Of a stretch of DNA of 64,000 nucleotides, positions 44,002-52,238 are shown piece after piece (position 1 is the first letter of the stretch; each line of letters begins with the position of its first letter). The stretch is from Acidobacteria bacterium SCN 69-37. GTDB lineage: Bacteria > Acidobacteriota > Vicinamibacteria > Vicinamibacterales > SCN-69-37. The notes beneath the pieces are model-generated. The model was not told the origin of the DNA. It saw only the letters and a program-made list of their open reading frames with translations, and made no database searches. Where the stretch lies: positions 427,302 to 491,301 of the forward strand of contig MEDJ01000009.1 of assembly GCA_001724025.1 (NCBI GenBank). The letters run 5' to 3'. The position numbers and the translations under genes were made by a program.

Positions 44002-44970
44002 ATGTCTGCCGCGCCGGATCGAGACGGGCCCGCCGAGATTCACCCGCACGCACTCTGTGAGAGCCCGCACGTCGGGGCCGGCACGCGCGTCGGGGCCTTC
44101 GCGCACGTACGGCCGGGCGCGCGGATCGGCGGCCACTGCCAGATCGGCGATCACGTCGTCATCGAGAACGACGTGGTGATTGGCGATCGCGTGACGATCG
44201 AGGGCGGTGCGCGGATCGTCGACGGCGTGCGCATCGGCGACGACGCGCGGATCGGCCCGGACGTCACGTTCTCGCCCCACCCGCCGGACAATGGTCACAG
44301 CGGATCGCTCACGCCGATCGTTGTTGGTGCGGGCGCGTCGATTGGCGCGGCGGCGGTCGTGCTGCCGGGACTGAAGATCGGCGCGCAGGCAGTCGTCGGC
44401 GCGGGGGCCGTGGTCACGCACGACGTGCCGCCGCGGGCAATCGTGTCCGGGCCCCCGGCGGGCATCGTCGGCTACGTCGACGCGCAGCGCCGGCCCGGAT
44501 CGGCTTCGGGCGCGCGCACGCCCGGAGCGCACGCGTCGGCGGTGCGTGGCGTCCACGTGCAGCAGATGCCGCTGTTCGAGGACCTGCGCGGGGTGCTGAC
44601 CGTCGGACAGGCCGACGCCGATCTGCCCTTCGTCCCGCAGCGGTATTTCCTGGTGTTCGACGTGCCGGGTCAGGACGTCCGCGGCGAGCACGCGCACCGC
44701 GTCTGCCACCAGTTCCTCGTCTGCGTGCACGGGTCGGTCGCGGTCGTGGTCGACGACGGGCGGACATCCGAGGAGATCGTGCTGGATCGGCCGGATCTCG
44801 GGCTCCACGTACCGCCGATGGTGTGGGCCGTGCAGTATCGCTACTCGTCCGACGCCGTGCTGCTCGTCCTGGCGTCGCACGCCTACGACGCGGCTGACTA
44901 CATCCGCGACTACGACGAGTTCCTCGCCCTGGTCGACGCGGCGCCGCTGCCTCCCCGGCCGGAGGCCTGA
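44002..44970 (+). CDS. WxcM-like fusion: hexapeptide acyltransferase plus cupin ketoisomerase
   Basis: 322 aa. N-terminal left-handed beta-helix (VGAGTRVGAFAHVRPGARIG, VVIENDVVIGDRVTIEGGAR, VVGAGAVVTHDVPPRAIVSG) is a sugar O/N-acetyltransferase. From about residue 180 a cupin of the FdtA/QdtA/WxcM type follows: FEDLRGVLTVGQADADLPFV, FDVPGQDVRGEHAHRVCHQF with the His cluster, VPPMVWAVQYRYSSDAVLLV and YIRDYDEFLAL. It likely isomerises a dTDP-4-keto-6-deoxyglucose and acetylates its amine product. TAGCAT ends 8 nt before this ATG; another ATG lies eight codons upstream. Confidence 0.88.
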   Translation: MSAAPDRDGPAEIHPHALCESPHVGAGTRVGAFAHVRPGARIGGHCQIGDHVVIENDVVIGDRVTIEGGARIVDGVRIGDDARIGPDVTFSPHPPDNGHSGSLTPIVVGAGASIGAAAVVLPGLKIGAQAVVGAGAVVTHDVPPRAIVSGPPAGIVGYVDAQRRPGSASGARTPGAHASAVRGVHVQQMPLFEDLRGVLTVGQADADLPFVPQRYFLVFDVPGQDVRGEHAHRVCHQFLVCVHGSVAVVVDDGRTSEEIVLDRPDLGLHVPPMVWAVQYRYSSDAVLLVLASHAYDAADYIRDYDEFLALVDAAPLPPRPEA

Positions 44971-44984
44971 GGCTTCAGGGGCGC

Positions 44985-45289
44985 GGGTCGGCGCGTTCCC
45001 TGGGGCTGAAGCCCCAGGGCTCCGAGCGTCGGGGAGAGCGCCTCGACGATGATCCCCCGAGGCTGAAGCCTCGGGGCTCCGAGCGTCAGGGGGAGCGCCT
45101 CGACGATGTTCCCCCGAGGCTGAAGCCCCAGGGCTCCGAGCGTCAGGGAGAACGCCTCGACGATGTTCCCCCGAGGCTGAAATCTCGGGGCTCCGAGCGT
45201 CAGGGGGAACGCCCTCGACGATGTTCCGCGCGTCGGGGCTCCGCGCGCTCAGTCTGTCGGAGCCCCGAGGCTTCAGCCTCGGGGAGGAG
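44985..45289. repeat. Tandem REP-like array, 57-bp period
   Basis: GGCTGAA is repeated at 45004, 45061, 45118 and 45175, exactly 57 bp apart, each within a CCCCGAGGCTGAAGCCTC-type palindrome followed by CTCCGAGCGTC and CGCCTCGACGATG spacer. A degenerate fifth unit follows, and one inverted copy closes the array at about 45258-45287. The closing copy contains the stop codon of the GT2 gene. Confidence 0.92.
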
Positions 45290-46217
45290 ATCCCTCGAAC
45301 GTCTCGGTCTGCCGCACGATCGCGGTAGGCCTGCCGCGCGTGTTCTGCAGCGACAACCACTGATACTGGCCGATGATGCCGAGGCCGAGGGCCGTGAGCC
45401 CGCCGAACGAGATGATCGCGAGCATCAGCGGCGTGTAGCCGAGGACCGGCACCAGACCGAGCCACCACGCGACGATGACGTACAGGCCCCCGACGGCGGC
45501 ACCGAGCGTGGCGAACAGGCCGAGCGCGAGCAGGGCGCGGATCGGCAGATCGGTGAACGAGAACACGCTGTCGAGCGCGTACCGCAGCTTGCGGCCAATC
45601 GTCCACGCGCTCTGTCCCTCGAGGCGCGGACGCCGCGTATACGGCACATACGCACGCCGGAATCCCAGCCACAGCAGCAGGGCGATGAGGTTCGTGTTCA
45701 CCTCGCGCAAGTCGACCAGTTCGTCGCGCACGCGCCGGGTACAGGCGAATACGTCGATGCCGCCGCGCGGCATGTCGGGCACGACGAACCGCCGGTACAG
45801 CGCCCAGAAGGTCTGTGACAGCGTGCGCGAGAGCCAGGGATCGGCACGTCCTTCGCGGTAGCCGAACACCACGTCGGCCTCGCCGGCCGCCAGGATCCGT
45901 TCGAACTCGACGACGAGGTCGGGCGGTTCCTGCAGATCGGCCGCGATCACCGCGCACCAGGCTCCGCGCGCGGCCCGCAGACCGGCGCCGATCGCGGCAA
46001 ACGATCCGAAGTTCCTCGACAGCTCCAGCAGCTGGGTCGGCACCGGCCAGCCGGGCAATCGCTCCCGCAGCCAGGCCAGCGAGCGATCGGGGCTGCCGTC
46101 CACGACGAAGACCACCTCGAGCGGGTGGCGGAGACGCGGAGCCAGCCGCTCGAGTTCCTCGAGGAGACGCGGCAGGTTCGCCTCGTTGCGATAGACGGGG
46201 ATGACGAGCGACAGCAT
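45273..46217 (-). CDS. Glycosyltransferase family 2 with C-terminal membrane helices
   Basis: 314 aa DPM/ArnC/GtrB type: LSLVIPVYRNEANLPRLLEE, VVFVVDGSPDRSL, NFGSFAAIGAGLRAARGAWC and IAADLQEPPDLVVEF (D-x-D-like Q variant), then two C-terminal helices. It makes a polyprenyl-phosphate sugar, a likely donor for the GT39-like proteins here. TATAAT lies 14 nt before the ATG. The last codons (SPPRG and stop) come from the REP palindrome. Confidence 0.9.
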   Translation of the reverse strand: MLSLVIPVYRNEANLPRLLEELERLAPRLRHPLEVVFVVDGSPDRSLAWLRERLPGWPVPTQLLELSRNFGSFAAIGAGLRAARGAWCAVIAADLQEPPDLVVEFERILAAGEADVVFGYREGRADPWLSRTLSQTFWALYRRFVVPDMPRGGIDVFACTRRVRDELVDLREVNTNLIALLLWLGFRRAYVPYTRRPRLEGQSAWTIGRKLRYALDSVFSFTDLPIRALLALGLFATLGAAVGGLYVIVAWWLGLVPVLGYTPLMLAIISFGGLTALGLGIIGQYQWLSLQNTRGRPTAIVRQTETFEGSPPRG

Positions 46218-46315
46218 GCGATCGTGCCGCGATTATAGAACCGTGCGGCGCATGAGCGGTGTGAGCAGTTGCGCGGGCGCGCTTCGGATGTCATAATCGC
46301 CTGATGCCGGTCGCC

Positions 46316-46390
46316 GGGCGGTTAGCTCAGAGGTAGAGCACCGGCCTTACACGCCGGCTGTCGCAGGTTCGATCCCTGCACCGCCCACCA
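46316..46390 (+). tRNA. tRNA-Val (anticodon TAC)
   Basis: Acceptor GGGCGGT pairs with ACCGCCC; anticodon stem CCGGC/GCCGG encloses loop CTTACAC with anticodon TAC; T-arm GGTTCGATCC; CCA is encoded. Followed 45 bp later by tRNA-Asp. Confidence 0.97.
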
Positions 46391-46435
46391 GACCGGGCGT
46401 TGCACGAATCTTCGTCACGCGCAGCAGACCATTGC

Positions 46436-46512
46436 GGGGTCGTAGTTCAGTTGGTTAGAACGCTGGCCTGTCACGCCAGAGGTCGCGAGTTCGAGTCTCG
46501 TCGGCCCCGCCA
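46436..46512 (+). tRNA. tRNA-Asp (anticodon GTC)
   Basis: Acceptor GGGGTCG with CGGCCCC (one G-T pair), anticodon loop CTGTCAC with anticodon GTC, T-loop GTTCGAGTC, encoded CCA with discriminator G. Confidence 0.97.
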
Positions 46513-46619
46513 CTTCCCGATAGTCCATCCATCGCACGTCCCAGGCCGCCTCATCCAGGCCATCAGGGTTCCTGTGCCTCAGCCAGTTGCACACGGCCTC
46601 CGCTGCCGTACACGAAAGC

Positions 46620-46649
46620 GGCCCGCCGACGCTGTCACATCGGCGGGCC
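46620..46649. terminator. Hairpin between tRNA-Asp and sulP
   Basis: Perfect 10-bp stem GGCCCGCCGA/TCGGCGGGCC with a 10-nt loop. No U tract. It lies in a 240-bp gap without genes (46513-46754) and may end both converging units. Confidence 0.5.
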
Positions 46650-46754
46650 AGGGGTGTCCAGTGGACGTTGGTGCCAAGCAGCAGCGCGCGGTCCGTTCGT
46701 CAAGGGCGCGCGCCTCGCTCGTCGCTTCGAGTCTAGGAACGGGCCGCACCGCAA

Positions 46755-48515
46755 TCAACTGACGTTCTCTTCAGGTTCGTCCACGGGCGGCGTCATCCGT
46801 CCGGGCACTCGGGCCGAGGCCTGCTGCTCGAGCCGCGCCGCCTCGATCTGCCGCGCGCGGACGAGACCGGCCTTGACGTGCGCGGTGACGTTTTCCGGTC
46901 CCAGGCGGGCCGGGAACTCGGCGCGCTCCAGGAACATCGCGGGCTGGCGACGCGCGCCGCACAGGACGAGCGTCCGGCCCGACTGCCGGAGCCGATCGTT
47001 GAACTGCTCGAGCGCGTGCAGGCCGGTCGCGTCGATCGCGGTCATGTTCCGCAGCCGCAGCATCACGACCGAGCCGAAGTCGTCGAGATTCTCGGTCGCT
47101 TCCAGCAGCTTGTCGCTCGTGCCGAACAGGAACGGGCCGTGGATGCGCAGGATGCTGACGTACGCCGGGATGTCCTTGTCCTGCAGTATGTGCGGCTGGC
47201 CCTCCACCAGGTACTCCGGCGTCACACGCATCACGCTCGTCGTCTCGGTGACCCGCCGGATGTAGAGCAGCGCGGCCAGCGCCACGCCCGTCTGCACGGC
47301 CACCGTCAGGTCGGCCATGACGGTGAGCGCGAACGTGATGATCCAGACGAGCTTCTCCGCGAAGTCGAGCCGCAGGATGTCGCCGATCTGCCGCCACTCG
47401 CCCATGTTCCACGCCACGACGAACAGCACGGCCGCCAGCGTGGCCAGCGGGACCGACGTGGCCAGCGGCGCCAGCACAAGCACGATGACGAGCAGCGTCA
47501 GCGCGTGGATGATGCCGGCCACCGGCGTACGCGCGCCGGACTTGAAGCTGGTCGCCGTGCGCGCGATCGCGCCGGTCACCGGGATACCGCCGAAGAACGG
47601 TACCGCGAGGTTCGCCACGCCCTGCGCCATCACCTCGGCGTTCGAGTTGTGACGATCGCCGGCCATGCCATCGGCGACCACCGCCGAGAGCAGGCTCTCG
47701 ATGGCCGACAGCAGGGCGACGGTGAGCGCCGAGGGCAGCAGCGGGATGATCAGGCTCCAGCGGAACTCGGGCACGTCGATCGCCGGCAGGCCCGACGGAA
47801 TGCCGCCGAACCGCGTCCCGATCGTCTCGACGGGCAGCCCGAACGCGGCAACCGCCGCGGTGCCCGCGACCAGGGCGACGATCGATCCCGGCACCCGCGG
47901 GGCGATGCGCGGCATGATCAGAATCAGCGCCAGCGACGCGACGCCGAGTCCGGCGGCCGCCGGCTCGATCGTGCCGATCGCCCGGGCGATGGCCTCCATG
48001 CGGCCCAGGAACTCGCTCGGCGCATCGGCCATGCGCAACCCGAGGAAGTCCTTGATCTGCGTCGACGCGATCAGCAGGGCGATCCCGTTGGTGAAGCCGA
48101 TCACCACCGGTCGCGGCATGTACTTCACCGCCTGCGCGAGCCCGGTGAACGCGAAGACCAGCAGCAGGATGCCGGCCATCATCGTGACGACGAGCAGCCC
48201 GGACAGACCGTGCGCGCTGATGATGCCGGCCACGATGACGACGAATGCGCCCGTCGGCCCGCCAATCTGGATGCGCGATCCGCCGAGCGCCGACACCAGG
48301 AAGCCGCCGATGATCGCGGTGTAGATGCCGGCCTGCGGTGTGACACCGCTGGCGATGCCGAACGCCATGGCCAGCGGCAGCGCGACCACGCCGACGGTGA
48401 GGCCGGCAACGAGGTCGGCGGCAAAGATCTGGCGCGTATACCCCGGCAGCGTCTCGAACAGACGGGGCATGAAACGCCGCCACCCGCGGGTGGCGGAATC
48501 GACGGGCCGGGTCAT
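46755..48515 (-). CDS. SulP-family anion transporter with STAS domain
   Basis: 586 aa. N-terminal signature VAGLTVGVVALPLAMAFGIA, SGVTPQAGIYTAIIGGFLVS, then about 12 helices including HNSNAEVMAQGVANLAVPFF and GGIPVTGAIARTATSFKSGA. Residues about 430-550 are the cytoplasmic STAS domain (ILRIHGPFLFGTSDKL, VVMLRLRNMTAIDATGLHAL). Imports sulfate, bicarbonate or a similar anion. Overlaps arsR by 4 bp, so expression is probably controlled by it. Confidence 0.92.
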   Translation of the reverse strand: MTRPVDSATRGWRRFMPRLFETLPGYTRQIFAADLVAGLTVGVVALPLAMAFGIASGVTPQAGIYTAIIGGFLVSALGGSRIQIGGPTGAFVVIVAGIISAHGLSGLLVVTMMAGILLLVFAFTGLAQAVKYMPRPVVIGFTNGIALLIASTQIKDFLGLRMADAPSEFLGRMEAIARAIGTIEPAAAGLGVASLALILIMPRIAPRVPGSIVALVAGTAAVAAFGLPVETIGTRFGGIPSGLPAIDVPEFRWSLIIPLLPSALTVALLSAIESLLSAVVADGMAGDRHNSNAEVMAQGVANLAVPFFGGIPVTGAIARTATSFKSGARTPVAGIIHALTLLVIVLVLAPLATSVPLATLAAVLFVVAWNMGEWRQIGDILRLDFAEKLVWIITFALTVMADLTVAVQTGVALAALLYIRRVTETTSVMRVTPEYLVEGQPHILQDKDIPAYVSILRIHGPFLFGTSDKLLEATENLDDFGSVVMLRLRNMTAIDATGLHALEQFNDRLRQSGRTLVLCGARRQPAMFLERAEFPARLGPENVTAHVKAGLVRARQIEAARLEQQASARVPGRMTPPVDEPEENVS

Positions 48516-48859
48516 GAGGACTCGCGGGCGGGGTCCCCGGCCCCGGTCTCGGCCAGGACGGCCACGGTGTCCTGCACGTGGGTCGCGATGTAGGCCTTGA
48601 GCCGGTCGAGCACCTCGATCAGGACGGGATCGCGGACCGCGTAGAACACCTGGTTGCCGACCTTGCGTCCGAGGACGACGTGCCGGGTGCGCAGGACGGC
48701 CAGGTGCTGCGACAGGTTCGCCTGCTCCACCTGGAGCTGCTCGCTGAGCGCCCCGGCGCTGACCTCGCCATCACGGAGCGCTTCGACGATGGCAATACGC
48801 GTGGGATGCGCGAGCGCCTGGAAGAGCTGGGCTTTGAACTCCCGGATGGCAGCAGACAC
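48512..48859 (-). CDS. ArsR-family transcriptional regulator
   Basis: 115 aa winged helix: LFQALAHPTRIAIVEALRDG, EVSAGALSEQLQVEQANLSQ followed by HLAVLRTRHVVLGRKVGNQV, the standard ArsR fold. There is no C-x-C metal motif on the recognition helix, so it may sense something other than As/Cd (e.g. sulfur or redox state). GTG start. A 38-bp palindrome overlaps its promoter. First in the arsR-sulP pair. Confidence 0.93.
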   Translation of the reverse strand: MSAAIREFKAQLFQALAHPTRIAIVEALRDGEVSAGALSEQLQVEQANLSQHLAVLRTRHVVLGRKVGNQVFYAVRDPVLIEVLDRLKAYIATHVQDTVAVLAETGAGDPARESS

Positions 48860-48865
48860 AGGACG

Positions 48866-48905
48866 ATCGTATGCCTACTTGCGAAGATTCGCAAATAGGC
48901 ATACG
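48866..48905 (-). promoter_or_regulatory. arsR promoter and overlapping 38-bp operator palindrome
   Basis: Arms 48868-48885 and 48888-48905 match at 17 of 18 positions around a 2-bp centre; the inner part is TTGCGAA-GA-TTCGCAA. On the minus strand TTGCGA (48889-48894) and TACGAT (48866-48871) are 17 bp apart and TACGAT ends 6 nt before the GTG. A bound dimer would cover -35 to -10, giving autorepression. Confidence 0.75.
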
Positions 48906-48913
48906 AAAATAAT

Positions 48914-49018
48914 AAGTTCGAAGTACGAAGTTAGAAGTGTCGGGATTTCGAAGTTCGAAGTTCGAACTTCGAGGTTGGCCGCACTTCTGACTTCAGACTT
49001 CGAACTTCTAACTTGTCA
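48914..49018. repeat. AT-rich GAAGT repeat, second gene-less copy
   Basis: AAGTTCGAAGTACGAAGTTA-type units run forward and then in reverse (GACTTCGAACTTCTAACTT), with the palindrome CGAAGTTCGAACTTCG in the middle. It lies between the arsR operator and the sulfatase stop. Confidence 0.87.
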
Positions 49019-49024
49019 CTCTCT

Positions 49025-50530
49025 CTACCTGATTGCCGCGTCCGGCAATTCCTGGCCGATGCCCTCGTCGAGGGGCATGACGTCGGGCCAGGCGCCCAGG
49101 GCCTTGAGCTCCCGGTCGAGCTCACCGTGCATCTCGGCCACCCGCGCGCGCTGGCGCGGCTCGTCGATCAGGTTCACCAGCTCGTTCGGATCGTCCTGCA
49201 GATCGTACAGCTCCGACTTGTGTTCGGGCGTGTGATTCGGATAGCGGATGTACTTGTACCGATCCTGCCGCAGCGCACGCACGTTCGGCGTGTACGGGAA
49301 CTGCCGCTCGTAGTTGTAGAGATACACGTAGCTCGTGCGCCAGTCGGCCGCGGCCTGCCCCTGTGCCAGCGACTTCCACGACCGTCCGTGCTTGAACCCG
49401 GCCACCGGCTCGATGCCGGCGATGTCGACGATCGATGGCGCGAAGTCGGTCGTCAGCACCATCCGGTCCACCACGCGCGGCGCGTTGGGCGCCGTCAGAC
49501 CCGGGTACCGCACCACGAGGGGCGTGCGGATGCTCTCCTCGTGCGCCGTGCGCTTGTCGATCATGCCGTGCTCGCCGTTCAGGATGCCGTGATCCGACGT
49601 GAAGATGAACACCGTGTTGTCGAGCTGCCCGATCTCCTCGAGCGTGTGGTACAGACGGCCGACGCTGTCGTCGACGCTCAGGATCGTCCGCCAGTACGAC
49701 CGCACCATTTCCTCGAAGGCGGTCACGCCGGCCGGCGTGCGATCGGGGAACTGCTTGCGGTAGTCGAACAGCGGGCCGTAGATGCCGTGCCAGGTCGGCA
49801 GCCGATCGCGATACCAGTCGGGCTTGTCGTCGAGCATGAACGCCGAGGCGGGATACGGGATCTGGACGTCGGAGAAGCGATCCTTGTACTTCTCCTCGGG
49901 GAAGTAGAAACTGTGCGGGGCCTTGTGGCCCACCATGATCGCCCACGGGCGCTCGGCCGACCGGCCGCGGATCCAGCGATCGGCCAGATCCGTGACGATC
50001 GTCGTGTAGTAGCCCGGGATCACGGCGCGTTCGCCCCCGTTGATGCGCCACTCGGTGTCGAAGTACTGGCCCTGCCCACGGTGCGTGGCGAAATAGTCGA
50101 AGCCGGGACGCGGCTCGTCGTTGTTCTCGCCCATGTGGTACTTGCCGACGTAGGCCGTCTCGTACCCGTGCTGCTGGAGGACGAGCGGCCAGGTGGCCGT
50201 GTCGGCCGGGAATTCCGTGAAGTTGTCGGTGACGCCGTGCGCGTGTGCGTACTGCCCGGTGAGGATGGACGCCCGGCTCGGCGAACAGAGCGCCGTCGTC
50301 GCGAACGCGTTGGGGAAGTAGACGCCCTCGTGACCGAGCCTGTCGATGTTCGGGGTCTCGAGCGGACCGGCGTGCCCCGAGATCGAGATGGCGTCCCACC
50401 GCTGATCGTCGGTCAGCACGAACACCACGTTGGGCTGGCGGGACGTGGTCGTCGACGACTGGCTGCCCGCGCAGCCGACGACCGTCAGCGAGACGAGGAG
50501 GGTCATCGCAAGCAAGCGAAAATGCGGCAT
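49025..50530 (-). CDS. Sulfatase (arylsulfatase family) lipoprotein
   Basis: 501 aa. Lipoprotein signal LLAMTLLVSLTVVGC. NVVFVLTDDQRWDAISISG (metal Asp pair), then LCSPSRASILTGQYAHAHGV: the C-x-P-S-R motif whose Cys becomes formylglycine. VGKYHMGE, GHKAPHSFYF and FTSDHGILNGEHGMIDKRTA complete the active site. Likely removes sulfate esters from glycans outside the cytoplasm. It needs a formylglycine-generating enzyme, not seen here. TATCTT ends 7 nt before the ATG. Upstream frame is rejected as Arg-rich. Confidence 0.94.
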   Translation of the reverse strand: MPHFRLLAMTLLVSLTVVGCAGSQSSTTTSRQPNVVFVLTDDQRWDAISISGHAGPLETPNIDRLGHEGVYFPNAFATTALCSPSRASILTGQYAHAHGVTDNFTEFPADTATWPLVLQQHGYETAYVGKYHMGENNDEPRPGFDYFATHRGQGQYFDTEWRINGGERAVIPGYYTTIVTDLADRWIRGRSAERPWAIMVGHKAPHSFYFPEEKYKDRFSDVQIPYPASAFMLDDKPDWYRDRLPTWHGIYGPLFDYRKQFPDRTPAGVTAFEEMVRSYWRTILSVDDSVGRLYHTLEEIGQLDNTVFIFTSDHGILNGEHGMIDKRTAHEESIRTPLVVRYPGLTAPNAPRVVDRMVLTTDFAPSIVDIAGIEPVAGFKHGRSWKSLAQGQAAADWRTSYVYLYNYERQFPYTPNVRALRQDRYKYIRYPNHTPEHKSELYDLQDDPNELVNLIDEPRQRARVAEMHGELDRELKALGAWPDVMPLDEGIGQELPDAAIR

Positions 50531-50699
50531 GCGCGCGAAGATACCACGCCGGCCGGCCGCAGGCCGCCTCGGGCCCGCCCAATCACGCGTCACGCGCGTC
50601 GAAAAGGGGCGATGGTCGCTCCAGAATCCGGGCGACCGATCCGATACAGGGAGAAGGGGACGCCACGCCCCGCCATCTTCGGTACTATTGAACGACGCC

Positions 50700-52238
50700 A
50701 TGCAGATCAGACGACCCACGATCCATCGTTCGGCGGCCCTGGCCGTCGTGCTGGCGGCTCTGCCCGCGCTGTCGGCGGCCCAGACGCATCCGACCGCTGT
50801 CCAGGCCCGCGCGTCCCTCGAGACCCCGACCGAGGCCAGCGCCGCGATCGGCGCCACCTCGTCGGTCGAGCTGGTCCAGCTGCGCACGCAGGCCCGCTTC
50901 CAGGACGACCTGAAGGCCATGCAGACGTTCAGGCCGGGCTACACGTTCTGGCAGCACGTCTTCAAGATTCCCGACGGATCGGTGGCCTACGGCAGCGCGA
51001 GCGACGGCCGCCTGCTGGCGGTCTTCCCGGCGCGCGGCGACTGGTCGAACGACGGCGTGTGGGGCGACCCGACGCTCAAGTCGCTCCTCGCCAATCACTC
51101 GCTGTCGAACCGCCTGGCCGACCGGCGTGACGAGGTGGCGCACCTGCTCCAGCAGTCCGCGGGCCCCGTGGTCCACAACGCCACACGCGGCCTGTTCGTC
51201 GCGCCCAACGCGGATCGCTACGGCCGCTTCCTGGAGGAGTGGGGGCGCATCTACGAGCGCTTCGGCGTTCCGGCCGAGCTCGGGCTGGCGCAGGGGCTCG
51301 TCGAATCGGGCCTGAACGGCACGGTCACGTCCGAAGCGCGGGCCATCGGCTTCTGCCAGTGGCTCGCGGGGAACTGGAACACGCTCAAGCGGCTCTCGCC
51401 GCACGTCATCGAGGGCTACAACCAGACGACGCAGGCGCCCTACTGCGCGGCGTACCTGACGATTCTCGCGACGAAGTACGGCAGCTTCATCCCGGCGCTC
51501 TCCGAGCACCACGCGGGCGGGACGAACGTGGGCCGCATGCTGAGCAACGGCGAGCGGCTCGGCGGCCAGGACGTGCGCGAGTACTACTTCCTCGGCGCGG
51601 CGTTCACGCGCGACATCCGCACCATCGCCCCGCGCAGCTACAGCACCGTCTACGGCACCTACGGCCCGCGGTCGTTCTATTACGCCGAGATGATCTTCGG
51701 CAACACCCCGCGCGTGCGGCAGATCCTCGAAACGCAGAAGCAGGTCCACATCTACGCCATGCGCACGACGCGGGCGGTTCCGCTGGCGGACGTGGCGCGG
51801 CGGACGAAGCTGTCGACCGATGAAATCCGTCGCTACAACCCGGCGCTCGTGCGCTCGGTGCCGATCGGCGCCACGCTGTACCTGCCGGTCTACAACCAGG
51901 CGTTCGGCGCGGACGTCTCCTTCTGGCACCGGCCCGCACCGGCGGCGTTTGCCGAGGTCCTGTCGGAGTTCGTGGCCATGGACCGGCGTCCCGAGGAGTG
52001 GGACACGCCGGCGGTCGTCACCGAGCTGCGCGGGTTCGAGCGGCGGTTCCGCGCGACGAAGTCCGAGGAAGGCACGGTCATGGCGACGATGCTCGCCTAC
52101 GTGATCCAGGAGATCCAGACGAGCGGCCGGGGCCGGATTCTCGACGAGTTCCGCCACAGCGCCGAGGTGAAGCGGCAGTTCGATCAGGCCGTCCTCGAGA
52201 TCAAGGCCGCGTTCGGCCCGCTCGACGGCAGCCGCTGA
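50700..52238 (+). CDS. Lytic transglycosylase with LysM-like C-terminal domain
   Basis: 512 aa. Signal peptide HRSAALAVVLAALPALSAAQ. Residues about 175-330 form a transglycosylase SLT domain: YERFGVPAELGLAQGLVESG (catalytic Glu), VTSEARAIGFCQWLAGNWNT, YGSFIPALSEHHAGGTNVGR. At about 350-400, VHIYAMRTTRAVPLADVARR, TKLSTDEIRRYNPALVRS and IGATLYLP is a LysM-type peptidoglycan-binding module. Cleaves or remodels peptidoglycan in the periplasm, similar to MltD. The ATG gives the signal peptide. Confidence 0.88.
   Translation: MQIRRPTIHRSAALAVVLAALPALSAAQTHPTAVQARASLETPTEASAAIGATSSVELVQLRTQARFQDDLKAMQTFRPGYTFWQHVFKIPDGSVAYGSASDGRLLAVFPARGDWSNDGVWGDPTLKSLLANHSLSNRLADRRDEVAHLLQQSAGPVVHNATRGLFVAPNADRYGRFLEEWGRIYERFGVPAELGLAQGLVESGLNGTVTSEARAIGFCQWLAGNWNTLKRLSPHVIEGYNQTTQAPYCAAYLTILATKYGSFIPALSEHHAGGTNVGRMLSNGERLGGQDVREYYFLGAAFTRDIRTIAPRSYSTVYGTYGPRSFYYAEMIFGNTPRVRQILETQKQVHIYAMRTTRAVPLADVARRTKLSTDEIRRYNPALVRSVPIGATLYLPVYNQAFGADVSFWHRPAPAAFAEVLSEFVAMDRRPEEWDTPAVVTELRGFERRFRATKSEEGTVMATMLAYVIQEIQTSGRGRILDEFRHSAEVKRQFDQAVLEIKAAFGPLDGSR

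Noticed and set aside
44985-45289. Possible CRISPR array at the 57-bp REP series
   Set aside because: Spacers between palindromes are themselves conserved (CGCCTCGACGATG), so this is a tandem repeat.
50531-50920. 130-residue N-terminal extension of the sulfatase
   Set aside because: It overlaps the divergent transglycosylase and would bury the lipoprotein signal peptide.
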